The notes: a model not told the origin generated them from the letters alone. A stretch of DNA of 64,000 nucleotides from Nitzschia sp. DOCU1 (GCA_951394045.1 OX595990.1:2410549-2474548), one strand, 5' to 3'. Counted from the first letter of the stretch, positions 12,901-24,519 are shown. Made by a program: numbers and translations.

Positions 12901-15900
12901 CTCATCGGTTGGTACCAAGGGCATTTTACTTACCTCAGGCAAGTGGTACTATGAGGCTATTCTAGAAACAGCCGGTTGTCTCCAGATTGGGTGGGCAGAT
13001 GGAAGTTTTGCGGGTCACTGCCACGCTGACAGAGGAGATGGCTGTGGGGACGGTCCAAGTTCCTGGGCTTACGATGGCTGGAGACGGTACCGCTGGCATG
13101 CAACTGCCACGGAGTGGGGATGCCGGTGGAAAGAAGGGGATGTCATTGGGTGCATGGTCGACATGGATGAAAACATAGTCTCTTTCACACTCAACGGACG
13201 CGGTGAAGAAATAGGAATGGGTGTTGCTTTCTCTGGCCAAGGATTCAGACCGTGTGGTGGAGTATACGCTTGTGTGAGCTTCAATCGCAGAGAGAAGCTG
13301 CGAATTATTCTCGGCGGAAGTGGCAGTGAACCTTTTAAGTTTGCACCTCCACCTGGATACCTTGGCGTGGGAGAGGCAGTGTTGACTGCAGTGGAAGAAA
13401 GAGCTCTTCTAGTTGCCGAAGAAAGAATCTTGGATGAAAACCTCGCCAGCGAAGAGGGTTCTGATCAGCTGAAGCCAGATGCAGGGAAACGCTTCCTGTG
13501 CGATTTCTCAGACGGCGAGCACGGCCATGAATTGATGGCATGGGCACATCGTTACTACGGATCTGACGCGTCAGTGCACTTAGGCTCCGGACGAAGCAAG
13601 TCCGGCCTACAAAAAAATGCAAGTGGCTCATCCTCAGCTCAGGATATGTCGATCGCCCAGTGCCTCAATCGACGAGTTGAAAAGGCATGGCTCAAGTTGA
13701 GCGAATCATTGAAATCAGACAACGGTAAGATCGAGAATGTATCCGACCTTCTTACTCAAATAAAGAAGGGTTACATGGACGTTGCGTCACAAGTAAAGGA
13801 ACAAACACTTGGGGAATGCGCCGTCCTTTCTTCTCTCTACGCGAGAAAGCTCCTTCTTCATATTATGATTATTCAAGGCGAGAATTTCGACCCGGAGCCG
13901 TGTTTGTCGTCAGACTCGTCAACGGTGAAGAGCGCGCTGCGACTCTGGAAAATGATCGAGGCAAGCGCAAGCCTTCGATCAGTTGGGTGGGTGGGGGAGG
14001 CTGGAGCCATGGCAGTTGCTGCCGAAGCTTTGGGCCTAGGCATATCAAGCAACGACTCGCTCAGTTCCCGCCATCCTTCGTTGTCACGGCTGGGGGCAGG
14101 GTCACTCTCAGAACTTGACGAAGGTGTCACGATCCCGGGGGCAGGTATCGTTCAGGTCTTGACTGCGATCTCGGAGGCGAGCATCGAGGGGAATGCTGTC
14201 GCCACCTCCTGCAATCTTGTTGCAAGTTCCGAAGCTACAATTGGTAGCGATGGTGGCGGCGGCGTGCTCGTATTTCTGCGGAAAGGACTGCAAGGAGCCA
14301 TTTGTCGCTCGAAAGATTTCCGCGATGTCGTGGTTGCCAGTTTGAGGCGTTCGATTCGGCTGCTCTCGGTAGTTGAATACGACGGAGAAGATTCTTCCAC
14401 TGCGGAGAACCTGGACGAGGACGACACACCTGCACCTGTGGCTAGCAGGCCATCGACTCAGGCGAATGATGACGGAGGCGAGTCGACCCCTCAACCTGAC
14501 GCTCGATTAGTTTCATTTGTGACTGGGCTTCTTTTGAACCCAACGATTGAAAAAACTGTCGATGATCATAACAATATCAAAGTCAGGCTGTTTGAAGCCT
14601 GGAGCGTCGGCATGCTTTCGGCTTCGTTGCCGTGGAGGATGGTTTGCGCGTTTACTTCGTCCGGTATTTTAAATACGTGTCACTCGGCCCTTGGCGAGGT
14701 TGTGAAAAAGTATCCCACGCTGAGCCGTTTGTACGGTCGCCTTGCAAGTACTGTGGCACGGCGTACTTGGGCAGAGCGTGCTGCGGCACCTATCTGTTCC
14801 CGTTACACTCAAGCCATGATCGAATTGCTTTGCAGCGTCAAGGCTTCTGTCGAGTCCCAGATACTTCCAGACGAGTTTATGCGCTACTGGAATAAAATTA
14901 CAGTTGACGCTGCAACGCCCCTTCCGTTTCCAAAGCAACTTCAATCTTCTAACGTTGACCCTCGGTCCAAATGGGAAGCGGACGAAGGCTGGATCTTGAG
15001 TGACAGCGCGTTCGAGGTTTGGACTGGTACACTCGATATGCTGCCTGTCGAGTGGAAGACACCGTCGCGATCAGCCGTTAGGACTTTGATGGACGGGGGC
15101 GATGGTCCTCCGATGCTTAGGGAGGGATGTGTGGTGATGCGAGGCCTTGATTGGGCTAATCGCGCGTCAAGCGGAAACGAAGACGGAAAGGACGTCTACG
15201 AGAACGAGAAAGCGAAGAGAGACGCAGAGAAGAAGTCCACAGAATTAAAAGAGGAGGGTGGGCCTGCAGTTGCAGGAGCCACAGGCGATCCGGAGTCTTC
15301 AAACATTATCACGCTAGCGGACGAAACAATCGACCCAGCCGCGAAGGACTCAACACCTGGGAAGAAACCGTCTCAGGAGGGCCTAAAGTCGGGTAAATCC
15401 AAAAAGGGCAAAAAGAAAAAGAAGTCTCCGAGCCCAAAACTTCCTCTTGGCACAGTACTGTCGATTGAACCTTGGGATGGCATCCCAGGTATGGCGAGAC
15501 GAGTCCGCTGGCATCTCACGGGTGAAGAAGGAATATATCGCTATGGTGGGGATGGTGGTCGGTATGATATAAGTCACGTGGAGGTAAACGAAAAAGCGAC
15601 CAGAGTGCGAAAGCGTCACCCGCTCCCGGAAAGTGCAGAGCAATGTGTGGCCCGACACGGATTCGGAATGGAGAAGCGATTTAACGTGTTGCTTAGGTTG
15701 AAGAAAGCTTGTTCGGCAGAAAAAGTAGACGGAGAAGAAACTTTGCGCCAACATTACGGTATAATGGAGTGGCCGGACTTTGGTGCTGGAGTTCTTGTCG
15801 AATGCATTTATCACCCCGACGGTGCTGTTACCATAACAGAGAAAGAAATCGTTTACGGTGCCAAAGATTCGGGCTGGGAAGCTAGATTTGGACAGCCATC

Positions 15901-18900
15901 TTTCGTGCCTGGCACGGCTATCGTCCTTCGCTCCGTCGAACCATCCGGACCGGCCCATCAGACTGAGGTCGATGCAAAAACCCCTTACATGTCAATGTAT
16001 GAGGAACTTTTCGGTAGTAGCACTTACGACGTGCCGAACTTAAGAAACCGCGACGATGGCGGCAGATTGAGCGTAAAAAGCGAACTGCGGCTGCTTCGTG
16101 GGCGCGGTCAAGGCAGCGAAGGGTTATCTTCTCTGGAATCGCCGTTGTCCCCATTGCCGCCACCCCTCAACTTTGACCGTGACTACCACGCAACGTCGTT
16201 GTCTCTCTCTCGCGACGGTCGAACAGTGTCTTGTGTATCGTCAGACGGGCGGGGAACTGCGTTTGCTTCCATGGGCTTTACGAAAGGTGTACACTACTGG
16301 GAAGTAAAGCTGGAACAAGCTGATATTGGAAGTGTCTTCATAGGTGTTGCAGAAAAGCCGACTGGTAATGGGTCCGGATCCTCCTATGGATACGATACCC
16401 CACCTAGACTCAATAGGTGGCATGGCTGGGGTTTTGTCAATTTTCGGGCGACATACACAGCTGGTGCAGAGCGAATTTATGGGGCGCACTGCCACGCAGG
16501 TGACACTGTAGGCGTGTTGTTGGACTGCGATGCAGGTCGTCTTTCTTTCTTCTTTGACGGGCTCAAGTATGGTGAGCACATCTTGAACGACCTGGGCTGT
16601 GCATTTGAGAATTTATCTCCTTTCGGCTTCAACGTTGATGGTTGTGGAAGCGGAGGTGCAGGGCAAGGAGCTCCTAGCGCCGTGGAGGGCGGTCGCAGTG
16701 GAAGATATCCTGCGCAAGGAGCCGTCCGCCCCAAGGCACTTTGGCCCGTTGTTGGCCTTCGCAACCAAGGGGACAGAGTCACCATCTCGTCGAAGTGGAG
16801 TTCAACCTACGGTGTAGACGGAATAACAACGGTGAAGAATGTGTTGGCCTTGGACGAGATAATGGGCGTTTACACAGCCTCGCTCGGGCAAGACCAGTCG
16901 CAGCCGAACCATGCGTTCCCGGATTGGTTCGTTTCAGAAGCTTTCGCAGAGTACCGTCGCTGGAAGTCTGGGTCATGGTGCCGTACAGTGACCAGAGGAA
17001 GCGGTCCTTTTGAACTTCCGGGCGCGAGCCTCGATCTTGACCTTGATTGCTCGCCTCTGGCTTGCGCTTCAGCTAGTGCCTTGCTCGGCATGAAATATGC
17101 GCTCCTCGCTGGAGACAGAGTCCGCCTGAAACGCAGTGCCGGAAGAATTCTCGAGCTGGCTGAGGAGGCCATCGTTCTGGGTGCATACCAAGGGCGACTC
17201 TACTACCGAATCGTTTCACAAAAGAGTGAGGGGGGCAGTCTAACCGAGGGTGGTGGCCGTGCCTGGTGTTGGGATGAAAGTGAAGTCGTGGATGGGCTAA
17301 CTACGATCGGTGCACCAAATGGCCTTAACATACCACTACCCTTGATGAATCGATTCCGCTGTACTGCTCGTGGTGGATTGAAAGTTGTCTACGAAGGCGG
17401 TGCGGTCGTAAGGTCTGATATTGAAATTTTCGAGGGATCCATGAATCTAGGATCTGTTCCAGTGAGCACTGTTATACCAAAGAAAGATGTCCTCGAGCGT
17501 CGGGTCAACTCGTGCGGAGTTGTGCGATACCGAGTTCGGTTCCAAGAGTTAGAAGGATGGATAAGCAACAGGATCCGAGGCGGAAAGGAGGAGCCAATTG
17601 TCGTCCCCTTGACGGAGGTACCAGAGGGGGAGAGCAATCCTGAGGAAAAGTCGTACCTTACACCACTGGAATGTGCATTAGAGTGGCACCAGGAATTCAA
17701 GGGCAGGCAACCCAAGCCAGCCAAACAACATGCTGACGTTCCGGATATCGATTCTTTCCTTCAGCTTGTCGACGAAGCTGTCATTCCAAGTCTTTCAATG
17801 CTAGATTCTGATGTATTTCTCTCTCGGGCAATCGGGTCGATTTGCGATGTTTGCGACGGGGGTGACCCCCTTGGCGTGCCGTTCGAACAATTAGTGATGG
17901 CTATTTCATTTGCGTCGGCATCGCAGGCTGGTCGCGCGATCCCTGAAGCGCACGGGCCAGCCGGAATAAATCAAGTTGCTGCGGCTTCTTTCTCAGGCTT
18001 GGCCTCCCCTCTACCATCAGTCGAGGCAATCATGGCGCGAGTTGCGTTGCTCCGAGCTATCAACCGAAGGGCGAAGGTCGCTCTTCCGTGGATGTCGCTC
18101 CGGCCCAGCCAGGAAGGTTCAGCGCTGTTTGGCGGTTTGTACGGGCACGGTGCCTCTATCGAACGTGCCGGACGCTCTTCCAACGCAAAGTTGCTTGAAC
18201 AGTGGGTGCAAGTACCAACTATAGCCTCAAAAATCCGGTCGGTTCGTGGAATCTTTTTCACCACCGTCAAGAAGGACTTTCTTCGCAGCATCACAGATGC
18301 CACAACAACTCCCACACCCCTCTCTCACGACGAGTACGAACTACCGAGGGAGATAAGGACAGTCCGGCTCAACCGACTTAAGGCGAGACGAGTGATGACA
18401 GGCAATGACAATCTGGCAAAGAGGAAACACAGCGTTTTCGCGCAGCTACATACTGAAACCAAGAGTTGGGGTGGTGCTGCTCTACGGCGAGGGTTTGTTG
18501 CCAAGGGCCACGGCGGACAAAAGAGGGCGTTCAAAGTGAAACTGATTGGAGAGGGAGTGAATGATTACTCCGGGCCGTATCGCGAAGCATTCACTGATTC
18601 TTTGGCTGAAGTACTGAATGTGGACGATGCCGGAATGGGAAGTCTCGGGGTACTTGACCCGACTCCAAACGGCGTGGCCCAAATTGGTGAAAACCGCGGG
18701 CTTTTCATGTTTTCTCTAAACGGTCGCGATGCTTCCAAGATCTACCGATCAGAGCCGCCATTGACGCAGGAGGAACGTGATTTGCGTGATTCTTTCTCTA
18801 GTTTGACGGTCGCTAGAGACGAGCCTTCGAGAGAAGTGGAAGAAGCACTCGTCTTCTTGGGTAGAATCACCGGAACAGCGTTCCGGCATGGTATACCATT

Positions 18901-19546
18901 GGATCTCCCGCTTCCTCTGGAATCAGTATGGAAAGCGATCGTAGAAGAACCATCAAGCTGGAGTGCACGTCTCAAGGAGATTGATGTCCTGGCTCACCGG
19001 CATGCCGATGACGTACAAAACACATCTGCCTTGGTCCTCTGGCAGCAACGAATGTTGAATGCTTTCGTTGAGGGACTATCAAATGTACTCCCGGTTGAAG
19101 TCCTGTCCCTACTTTCTGGTGAAGAGCTGAGGGACTCAATTTGCGGAAACCCTGACGTAGATGTTGATCTACTAAAACGTGTTGTGGAATACGAAGGATA
19201 CGAGGAGAACGATGCAGTCATTGAGTTCTTCTGGGACACCTTGCGCGAATTCACGAATGATGAACGAAAGACTTTCTTGCAGTTTGTTTGGGCGCGCAAC
19301 CGACTGCCAATGAAGGAAAGTGATTTTGAAGCTCCTTTCAAGATCCAGAAGGACTCAGCCAAAAAGAATGGGGAACAAGCGCTTCCAAGCGCAAGCACGT
19401 GTTTCTTCTCTCTCTCGCTGCCTGAATATTCGAGTAAGGAGCTGCTGAAGGAGAAATTGCTGTTCGCAATAAACAATGTCACAACAATGGAAACAGACTT
19501 CCAAACGAACAGCGCAGAAATCGCCGAAGGCTACAGAGCGTTTTGA
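3994..19546 (+). CDS. Giant HECT-type E3 ubiquitin ligase with SPRY, UBA and MIB/HERC2-like domains
   Basis: Exon 1 is 3994-4092. A 70 bp GTAAGC...CTAG intron (4093-4162) in phase 0 leads into one 15.4 kb exon, giving 5160 aa. Order, in approximate residues: acidic, Ser-rich low-complexity stretches (370-490); SPRY 1 (1110-1280); UBA 1 (2713-2760, MAELGLPRSWSELALRRTGG); UBA 2 (2795-2840, LMEMGFPTRWCAEALAATG); an acidic tract; SPRY 2 (2910-3090); a MIB/HERC2-like module (3790-3860, GMARRVRWHLTGEEGIYRYG); SPRY 3 (4035-4240); and a C-terminal HECT domain (4810-5145). The HECT end reads LPSASTCFFSLSLPEYSSKE, with the catalytic Cys at about residue 5113 (codon 19400-19402). HECT ligases take ubiquitin onto this Cys and pass it to substrates; the SPRY and UBA parts probably bind partners and ubiquitin. 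The layout recalls HECTD4/HERC-type giants, but orthology is not settled. Confidence 0.93.
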
Positions 19547-19634
19547 GACCAGATGGGAATCGACTCTGGTTATTAGATTACATATTATTCTGTAAAAATA
19601 CATCAATGCTACTAATCATATCAGGTACTTCTTG

Positions 19635-20084
19635 CTAGTAGCCGAGGAGCTTCTTGCCTTTTTCTGAGCTGAAGTCCAAGCCTGGCAGGTTGATACTGGG
19701 CGGCCTATCCTCGCCCTTAGGCACCGTCCCCTGCCCCCAAGTCCCACCAAGAATACCAACCTCGCCGCTGTCAGCACTAACGCTTCCGGATAAGCCATCC
19801 GTCCGATCTTCTTGTGAGCAGTAGTCCTTGCAGGTCATGACGCAGTACGCTTCGTCTTTTGGGGCGATCTTTTTGCAATTCTTCAGACAGTCAGTTACGC
19901 AATCTGCGGCAGCTAACGCTGAAATCGGGTGTACAACAGCTACTGCCCCTAAGGTTAGAAATTGCCCTAGGAGGTGTCGTCGCGCGACAGGACGAGATCT
20001 TTGAACTTCGTGGCTGAGGCCGTCCACCACCTGACGGCAAATCAGCAGGCACCCCACCGCGGAAATGTAAGCCAGTTTGAACAT
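19635..20084 (-). CDS. Small Cys-rich protein, putative thylakoid lumen, twin CX3CX3C motif
   Basis: 149 aa from the ATG at 20084; an in-frame ATG at 20138 would add 18 residues but bury the signal peptide. Three targeting parts are visible: an N-terminal hydrophobic signal (MFKLAYISAVGCLLIC), a basic transit-like stretch, and a twin-arginine hydrophobic signal (ARRHLLGQFLTLGAVAVV) ending in an Ala-rich cleavage site. This is the pattern of thylakoid-lumen proteins in diatoms. The mature part starts with six Cys arranged CX3CX3C-X10-CX3CX3C, followed by a Gly/Asp/Ser-rich acidic tail. The Cys spacing resembles twin-CX3C helical hairpins held by disulfides, as in mitochondrial small Tim proteins, but no homology is claimed. 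Function unknown. It ends 89 bp from the HECT gene and is convergent with it. Confidence 0.65.
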   Translation of the reverse strand: MFKLAYISAVGCLLICRQVVDGLSHEVQRSRPVARRHLLGQFLTLGAVAVVHPISALAAADCVTDCLKNCKKIAPKDEAYCVMTCKDYCSQEDRTDGLSGSVSADSGEVGILGGTWGQGTVPKGEDRPPSINLPGLDFSSEKGKKLLGY

Positions 20085-20899
20085 GCTGAAGTTATGTGCA
20101 CTTCTGGAATGAACGGTATACCTGGACCTTGTATCCATCGGTGTCAACACCGATTAACGAAAAAAGCCAACGGTGATGCCGATGACGGCGGCTGTTGGTG
20201 CGATCGATAGACTCCGAGATATTTTGCAATCGGGAACACATGAATGACGTGTCAGTCGTTATTATCTTCACCCCTTAGAAATAATCCAGGGATCTAAACG
20301 TGTCTAAACGGAAACACTAGCAAAGGGTGCCCCATAGTTTGAATGAACCTACAGTATTGTAAAAGAACCACCGGTACTAGGCTTCTTCAGCAGTTGACCT
20401 ACCAAGTACCGGCAATGGAACGCTGATACTAATACTATACCACATAGTAACATTCTAGCTACTCTAGCTAGCAGAGGGAACAACTTCCGTCGTTTGTGCT
20501 TTCGGTGATGCCGAAGCCGTGCAATTGGCTTCAAAATTCGTTGTCTTGGGCTATCAGCAGGCGCAGCATCCACTACCGGCACATGGGTGTTTATGGACAG
20601 ATAAGAGCAGCACAATTCCTGCCTGCACACGCAGTAAAGGGGCAATTGATAGAGGGAATCGGCAAGCATGCTTGACCCATCCTCTGGTTGCGTCGTTGGC
20701 TCTCTCCACCTGTAACCTCGAACGTGGTGCCTGTTTTTCTACAGGTACATTACACTGGTAAACGCATATCCATTGGAATCAACTAAAAAGGCAGTGTCTT
20801 GACCCATCTTGTTTTGTATGCCGGAATGAAATTATTCTTCGGAGAGATGAATGTCATTACATACCAGTAGAGCCACTACACCACGAAAGAGCATACTGC
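20085..20899. other. Intergenic region, no gene seen
   Basis: About 815 bp. A 106-residue minus-strand frame at 20349-20669 and an 80-residue plus-strand frame at 20519-20761 overlap each other and have no recognisable domain or targeting signal. I read this as noncoding sequence holding the promoter of the lumenal protein and the 3' end of the F-box-like gene. Confidence 0.5.
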
Positions 20900-21745
20900 T
20901 CACGGAGTCGTTGCCATTCTTTCCATTTTCTTAACCATGCAATGAATTAGTCTGTGCATGTCTGAATCGGACACGTCACGTGTTTCATCGTCATCGTACC
21001 GTTCCCAAGAACAGACCAGAGCGTCTGGAAACGTTTCGAATTGAGCAATCTTACTTCCCCCAAAGCGTTCCAATCTTTGTCGAGCTTGAGCCGGACTTAT
21101 CACTCGCAGTATGAATCCATCAGTGTTGCCAAACCGTAGAGTCATGACTTGATCCCTCGACTTCAGCTGAAACGAAACGCCCTTTAAAATCGCTTCATCC
21201 TGGGACGTTACGCCAAAAATATGGCCCCGTGGTTGAACCGGGACAAAGCTGTACATTTGAGAAAATAACTTGATTGTATGAGAGAATGAACGGTTCCAAG
21301 CTTGTGCATGGTTCCAGCTCCAATTGGAGATATCACAGCGCACGATGACTCGGACTGTCTGCGCACTCCAGTCGGGGAGCATGGGATCTTTGAATTCCAT
21401 GTGACCACACCAAAGAACGCCTGTCAGATGCTCGGTATATTTCATGATGTCAAGTCGTTGATGAAAAACTCGATGGCGCTGGCATCGGTCCTGATTTATC
21501 GCAAGCAAACTTTTGGAAAGCTTCTCAAGATCTTGTGGACAGGTGCCATCCGTGATTTGGCCTCGAGTAATGTGATGGTCCAACACTTTATTGAGTAACA
21601 CCCAGAACATATCAGCAATCTGTCTGTCAGCAGACGTCGCATGCCAGATATTCTGTAACATTTCTCCATCACAAAAATTCGTGAAAATAGTTTGCAACAG
21701 CTCGTGAGGCAACGAACTTAGACTCGGGAAATCCGATCCGGCCAT
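20900..21745 (-). CDS. F-box-like protein, otherwise unknown
   Basis: Single exon, 281 aa, ATG at 21745. The N-terminus (residues 7-50) reads like a degenerate F-box: LSSLPHELLQTIFTNFCD, then an Asn-Ile-Trp and a DRQIADMFW block where the second and third helices would be. F-box proteins link substrates to SKP1-cullin ubiquitin ligases. Residues 60-281 show no LRR, kelch or WD repeats; they are mixed alpha/beta with many Trp, and I do not recognise them. The frame is intact over its whole length and its composition matches neighbouring genes, so I believe it is a real gene. The F-box call is tentative. Confidence 0.55.
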   Translation of the reverse strand: MAGSDFPSLSSLPHELLQTIFTNFCDGEMLQNIWHATSADRQIADMFWVLLNKVLDHHITRGQITDGTCPQDLEKLSKSLLAINQDRCQRHRVFHQRLDIMKYTEHLTGVLWCGHMEFKDPMLPDWSAQTVRVIVRCDISNWSWNHAQAWNRSFSHTIKLFSQMYSFVPVQPRGHIFGVTSQDEAILKGVSFQLKSRDQVMTLRFGNTDGFILRVISPAQARQRLERFGGSKIAQFETFPDALVCSWERYDDDETRDVSDSDMHRLIHCMVKKMERMATTP

Positions 21746-22623
21746 CTTCGTAGCTGCTCCGAAGAATTAGACAAAAACCACTGACTCTCTTTAAATGGCT
21801 GAAGGAGAGCTTCGGTACACTGAAATCAAAATGGACGGGTAATCGGACACAAAAACTTGCGTTGATTGGATGCGTGCACTCAAAATATCATTGTCAACGT
21901 TTGTTCGATTCTAACAAGCTGAAGGGCTTGGCTTTGTTTTTGATTGCGATCAAAATTCCGACGAAATTGCGATTGCACCACTACCGGTAGGTGATGACGT
22001 CAGAAAGAAGGACAGGCGTTCATGACTCGCTCGACTCTACATGAATGCATTACCAAGTGACTGACTCATTCGACCGCATCACCTTTACCCAAGGCCCGCA
22101 CCGCGGACACCATCGGCGATCGCAGAGCCATCGCAGAAAATACAGCGAAACTCCCCTCAAAATCTCACCCGGCGCGCGCGTGCAGGCACTTCAGTATGGA
22201 GATTAGGAAACAAATACAAACATGCGACAACCTTGTGTGTCGCACGTGGGGCAACGCATCGAGTAACATGGAGGGGAAAATTCCAAATTGCGTTGAACGC
22301 ATTGACGGTGCGTGATAGTAACGTGGGAGCGCGCATAGTCCCACTGAGATTACATGTTCTTCGGTTGGTAGCACATGACTCAATTAAAGACGCGGACTAC
22401 ATGCTCGATATGATCATCTTCCAAGATGTAGATAAACATAACATTAGGTTTTGCCGCACTACCTCGCCAACGTCCCCATTCCGCGTTTTAGTGAGTAGGA
22501 GGCAGTCACATTTTTCGTCGCCAACTGCCCATTTTGCGATAAGATTTCTATTCAAGAGGTTACTTCTTCCCCAACTGGAAAACTTGCAGTAAGTTCTTAT
22601 AGAAGAAAGAAAGTGATCTAACC
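21746..22623. other. Intergenic region, no gene seen
   Basis: About 880 bp between the F-box-like start (-) and the secreted repeat protein (+), so a divergent promoter region. The short frames at 22165-22592 lie on both strands, lack recognisable domains and are probably chance. Confidence 0.5.
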
Positions 22624-24174
22624 ATGACGATCAAGTCTTTGTTTCGTTTGTCATGCCTGCTTCTTCTGGCTGGATCTGTCCAGGCTGAAGGCCTCAGGCA
22701 GGTCGGCGATGAAGAGCAGGACAAGCCCCTGCGATCACTCGCGTCATTCGGGGATATCACACAGGTTACCCAGAGTATGAGCATGCCGTATGGACCTGCA
22801 CCTACCCCAGTTCCATACAACCCACCACCTCCAACTCCAGCACCGGTTCACTATGTTCCCCCAACTCCGGCGCCGATTCACTATGTTCCCCCCACTCCGG
22901 CACCGACTCAATATGTCCCCCCGACTCCGGCACCGATTCAGTATGTCCCCCCGACCCCGGCACCGATTCAGTATGTCCCCCCGACTCTGGCACCGATTCA
23001 ATATGTTCCCCCGACTCCGGCACCGATTCCGTATGCCCCCCCGACTCCAGCACCGATGCATTACCCGCAACCAGTGTATGTTCCGGCGCAACCAGTGTAT
23101 GTCCCGCAACCGGTATACGTCCCTCAGCCGGTATATTATCCACAGCCAGTGGTGCCGGCGTACACATACCCGCCGACGCCTCAACCCAGCGAAAAGCCTT
23201 CTCCCATGCCGTCCCCCTCTCCATCGGCTAGTCCCACCGCGACTACCAAACCAAGTTCTTTGCCGTCGTTTCGGCCTTCGGTTTCACCTACCTTGAGCCC
23301 GACAATCACAAAAGCTCCAAGTGCTGCTCCGACGATCACTAATGCCCCCAGTCAACCCCCGTCAGTTTCATTCGAACCCTCGATCTCGAGTGAACCAAGC
23401 CAAAGCCCAAGTGAATCAGCTGCACCGAGTGAGGAGCCTTCGGCAAGTTCTGAACCTTCGGCTTCCTATGAACCAAGTCAGGGACCAAGTGAATCATCGG
23501 GACCAAGCGCCTCTCCAAGTGGATCACCAAAACCTTCAGTTTCAAGTGGACCAAGTGCTACGCCAAGCGATTCGTTGGCGCCAAGTTCCAAACCCAGCAA
23601 ATCCTCTCAACCTACTTCGAATGTGCCATTGGAGCCAGTCAGTAGGGTTTTCAACGATGTAACGCTCAATCTATTTGGTATCAGTTCGTTCAACCTTGGA
23701 GGAGCGGACGAAGCCCGCTTTGAAGAATTGGCTGCAACATGGATCGAAAACTTTATTCAAAATGAGGGTAACAATTTTAAAGGAGTGGTATCTCCTGACG
23801 TGGCGATTGCAATCCAGGAAGTTGATGCTGGGCAAGATCCGGTGAAACTCACGATGAGGATTCGACTTCGATATCAAAAAACAGCAGACAGCCCTTGGGG
23901 GCGTGAAGAGTCTGGAGACCTAATCGCATTGTCTTTGTGGATTCAAAAACAACGTAATGGCATGGCGAACTATTTCAGAACGAATGCTCGAAACACCGTT
24001 TTGAAAAATGTACGAACTACCTCTCCGTGGTTTCCTGGAGACCCTAAGGACTTCCCAGAACCTAACACGAAGGCACCCTCTAGTGCACCTTCAGCCCAAC
24101 CATCGCGCGTGGCATCGAGTAAACCATCGAGTAACCCAACGAGTCAACCCACAGATGACCCTTTTGGCAAGTAA
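22624..24174 (+). CDS. Secreted Pro/Ser-rich repeat protein with conserved C-terminal domain
   Basis: 516 aa, one exon. A clear signal peptide (MTIKSLFRLSCLLLLAGSVQA) is followed by about 45 ordinary residues. Then come eight 10-residue units of the PTPAPIQYVP type (residues 70-149), a VYVPQP-rich stretch, and about 150 residues of PS/EPS motifs (PSxSxEPS). The Pro/Ser/Thr region is probably glycosylated or phosphorylated. After the repeats, residues 340-470 form a non-repetitive, globular-looking region (FNDVTLNLFGISSFNLGG ... DVAIAIQEVDAGQDPVKLTM). A second PS-rich tail ends the protein. No membrane anchor is seen. It probably goes to the cell surface or matrix, where diatoms carry many such proteins. 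A related secreted protein lies at 46935-48239. Confidence 0.82.
   Translation: MTIKSLFRLSCLLLLAGSVQAEGLRQVGDEEQDKPLRSLASFGDITQVTQSMSMPYGPAPTPVPYNPPPPTPAPVHYVPPTPAPIHYVPPTPAPTQYVPPTPAPIQYVPPTPAPIQYVPPTLAPIQYVPPTPAPIPYAPPTPAPMHYPQPVYVPAQPVYVPQPVYVPQPVYYPQPVVPAYTYPPTPQPSEKPSPMPSPSPSASPTATTKPSSLPSFRPSVSPTLSPTITKAPSAAPTITNAPSQPPSVSFEPSISSEPSQSPSESAAPSEEPSASSEPSASYEPSQGPSESSGPSASPSGSPKPSVSSGPSATPSDSLAPSSKPSKSSQPTSNVPLEPVSRVFNDVTLNLFGISSFNLGGADEARFEELAATWIENFIQNEGNNFKGVVSPDVAIAIQEVDAGQDPVKLTMRIRLRYQKTADSPWGREESGDLIALSLWIQKQRNGMANYFRTNARNTVLKNVRTTSPWFPGDPKDFPEPNTKAPSSAPSAQPSRVASSKPSSNPTSQPTDDPFGK
22831..23067 (+). repeat. 30-bp tandem coding repeat (PTPAP-x-x-Y-x-P units)
   Basis: Eight tandem 30 bp units encode PTPAPVHYVP, PTPAPIHYVP, PTPAPTQYVP, PTPAPIQYVP (twice), PTLAPIQYVP, PTPAPIPYAP and PTPAPMHYP. 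Units are near-identical at DNA level in the centre, which suggests recent slippage or unequal exchange. Confidence 0.9.
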
Positions 24175-24519
24175 CCAAGCCGTCATCGTTCACTTCAATG
24201 TAAAACCGGAACGCCAGATATTTTGGCGGATTCAATTAATTTATATGTATAATACACAAGTATTTTTCTAATACCCACACAAGTATTTTTCTAAGACCAA
24301 TGCGCTCCCAACTTGCAAGACTTAAGACACCTTAGACACCATGTTTTGGGAACTGCCGCATCAATGAATAATCGAAATGAGGTATAATTCACTAATAGAC
24401 AACTATACGTATTGTTATTCGATCGACGACTGTCTTCCTCCCAGCCTCGAAGTGAGGGTTGAAAGGATTTGTGGATCCTGCTGGGTTTGGAAAATGAGCG
24501 GTGCCCTTCTTGAGAGCAA
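24175..24519. other. Convergent 3' spacer
   Basis: 345 bp between the stop codons of the secreted repeat protein (+) and the GlnRS gene (-). It is AT-rich near 24225-24295 and holds a short direct repeat. No gene is seen. Confidence 0.6.
24254..24294. repeat. Direct 18-bp repeat
   Basis: ACACAAGTATTTTTCTAA occurs at 24254-24271 and again at 24277-24294, separated by 5 bp. It lies just downstream of the secreted protein gene, in its probable 3' untranslated region. Likely a small local duplication. Confidence 0.85.

Noticed and set aside
18994..19482. 162-residue minus-strand frame
   Set aside because: It lies fully antisense to the conserved HECT domain, is Ser-rich, and has no domain; a shadow of the real gene.
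20349..20669. 106-residue minus-strand frame
   Set aside because: No domain, overlaps a plus-strand frame of similar length, and has no clear coding bias.
22831..23067. CRISPR-like regular repeats
   Set aside because: Units are contiguous, without spacers, and encode an in-frame decapeptide repeat in a eukaryotic gene.
22744..23296. Long frames on both strands over the PTPAP repeat
   Set aside because: They are by-products of the repetitive DNA; only the frame with a signal peptide and flanking non-repeat domain is credible.
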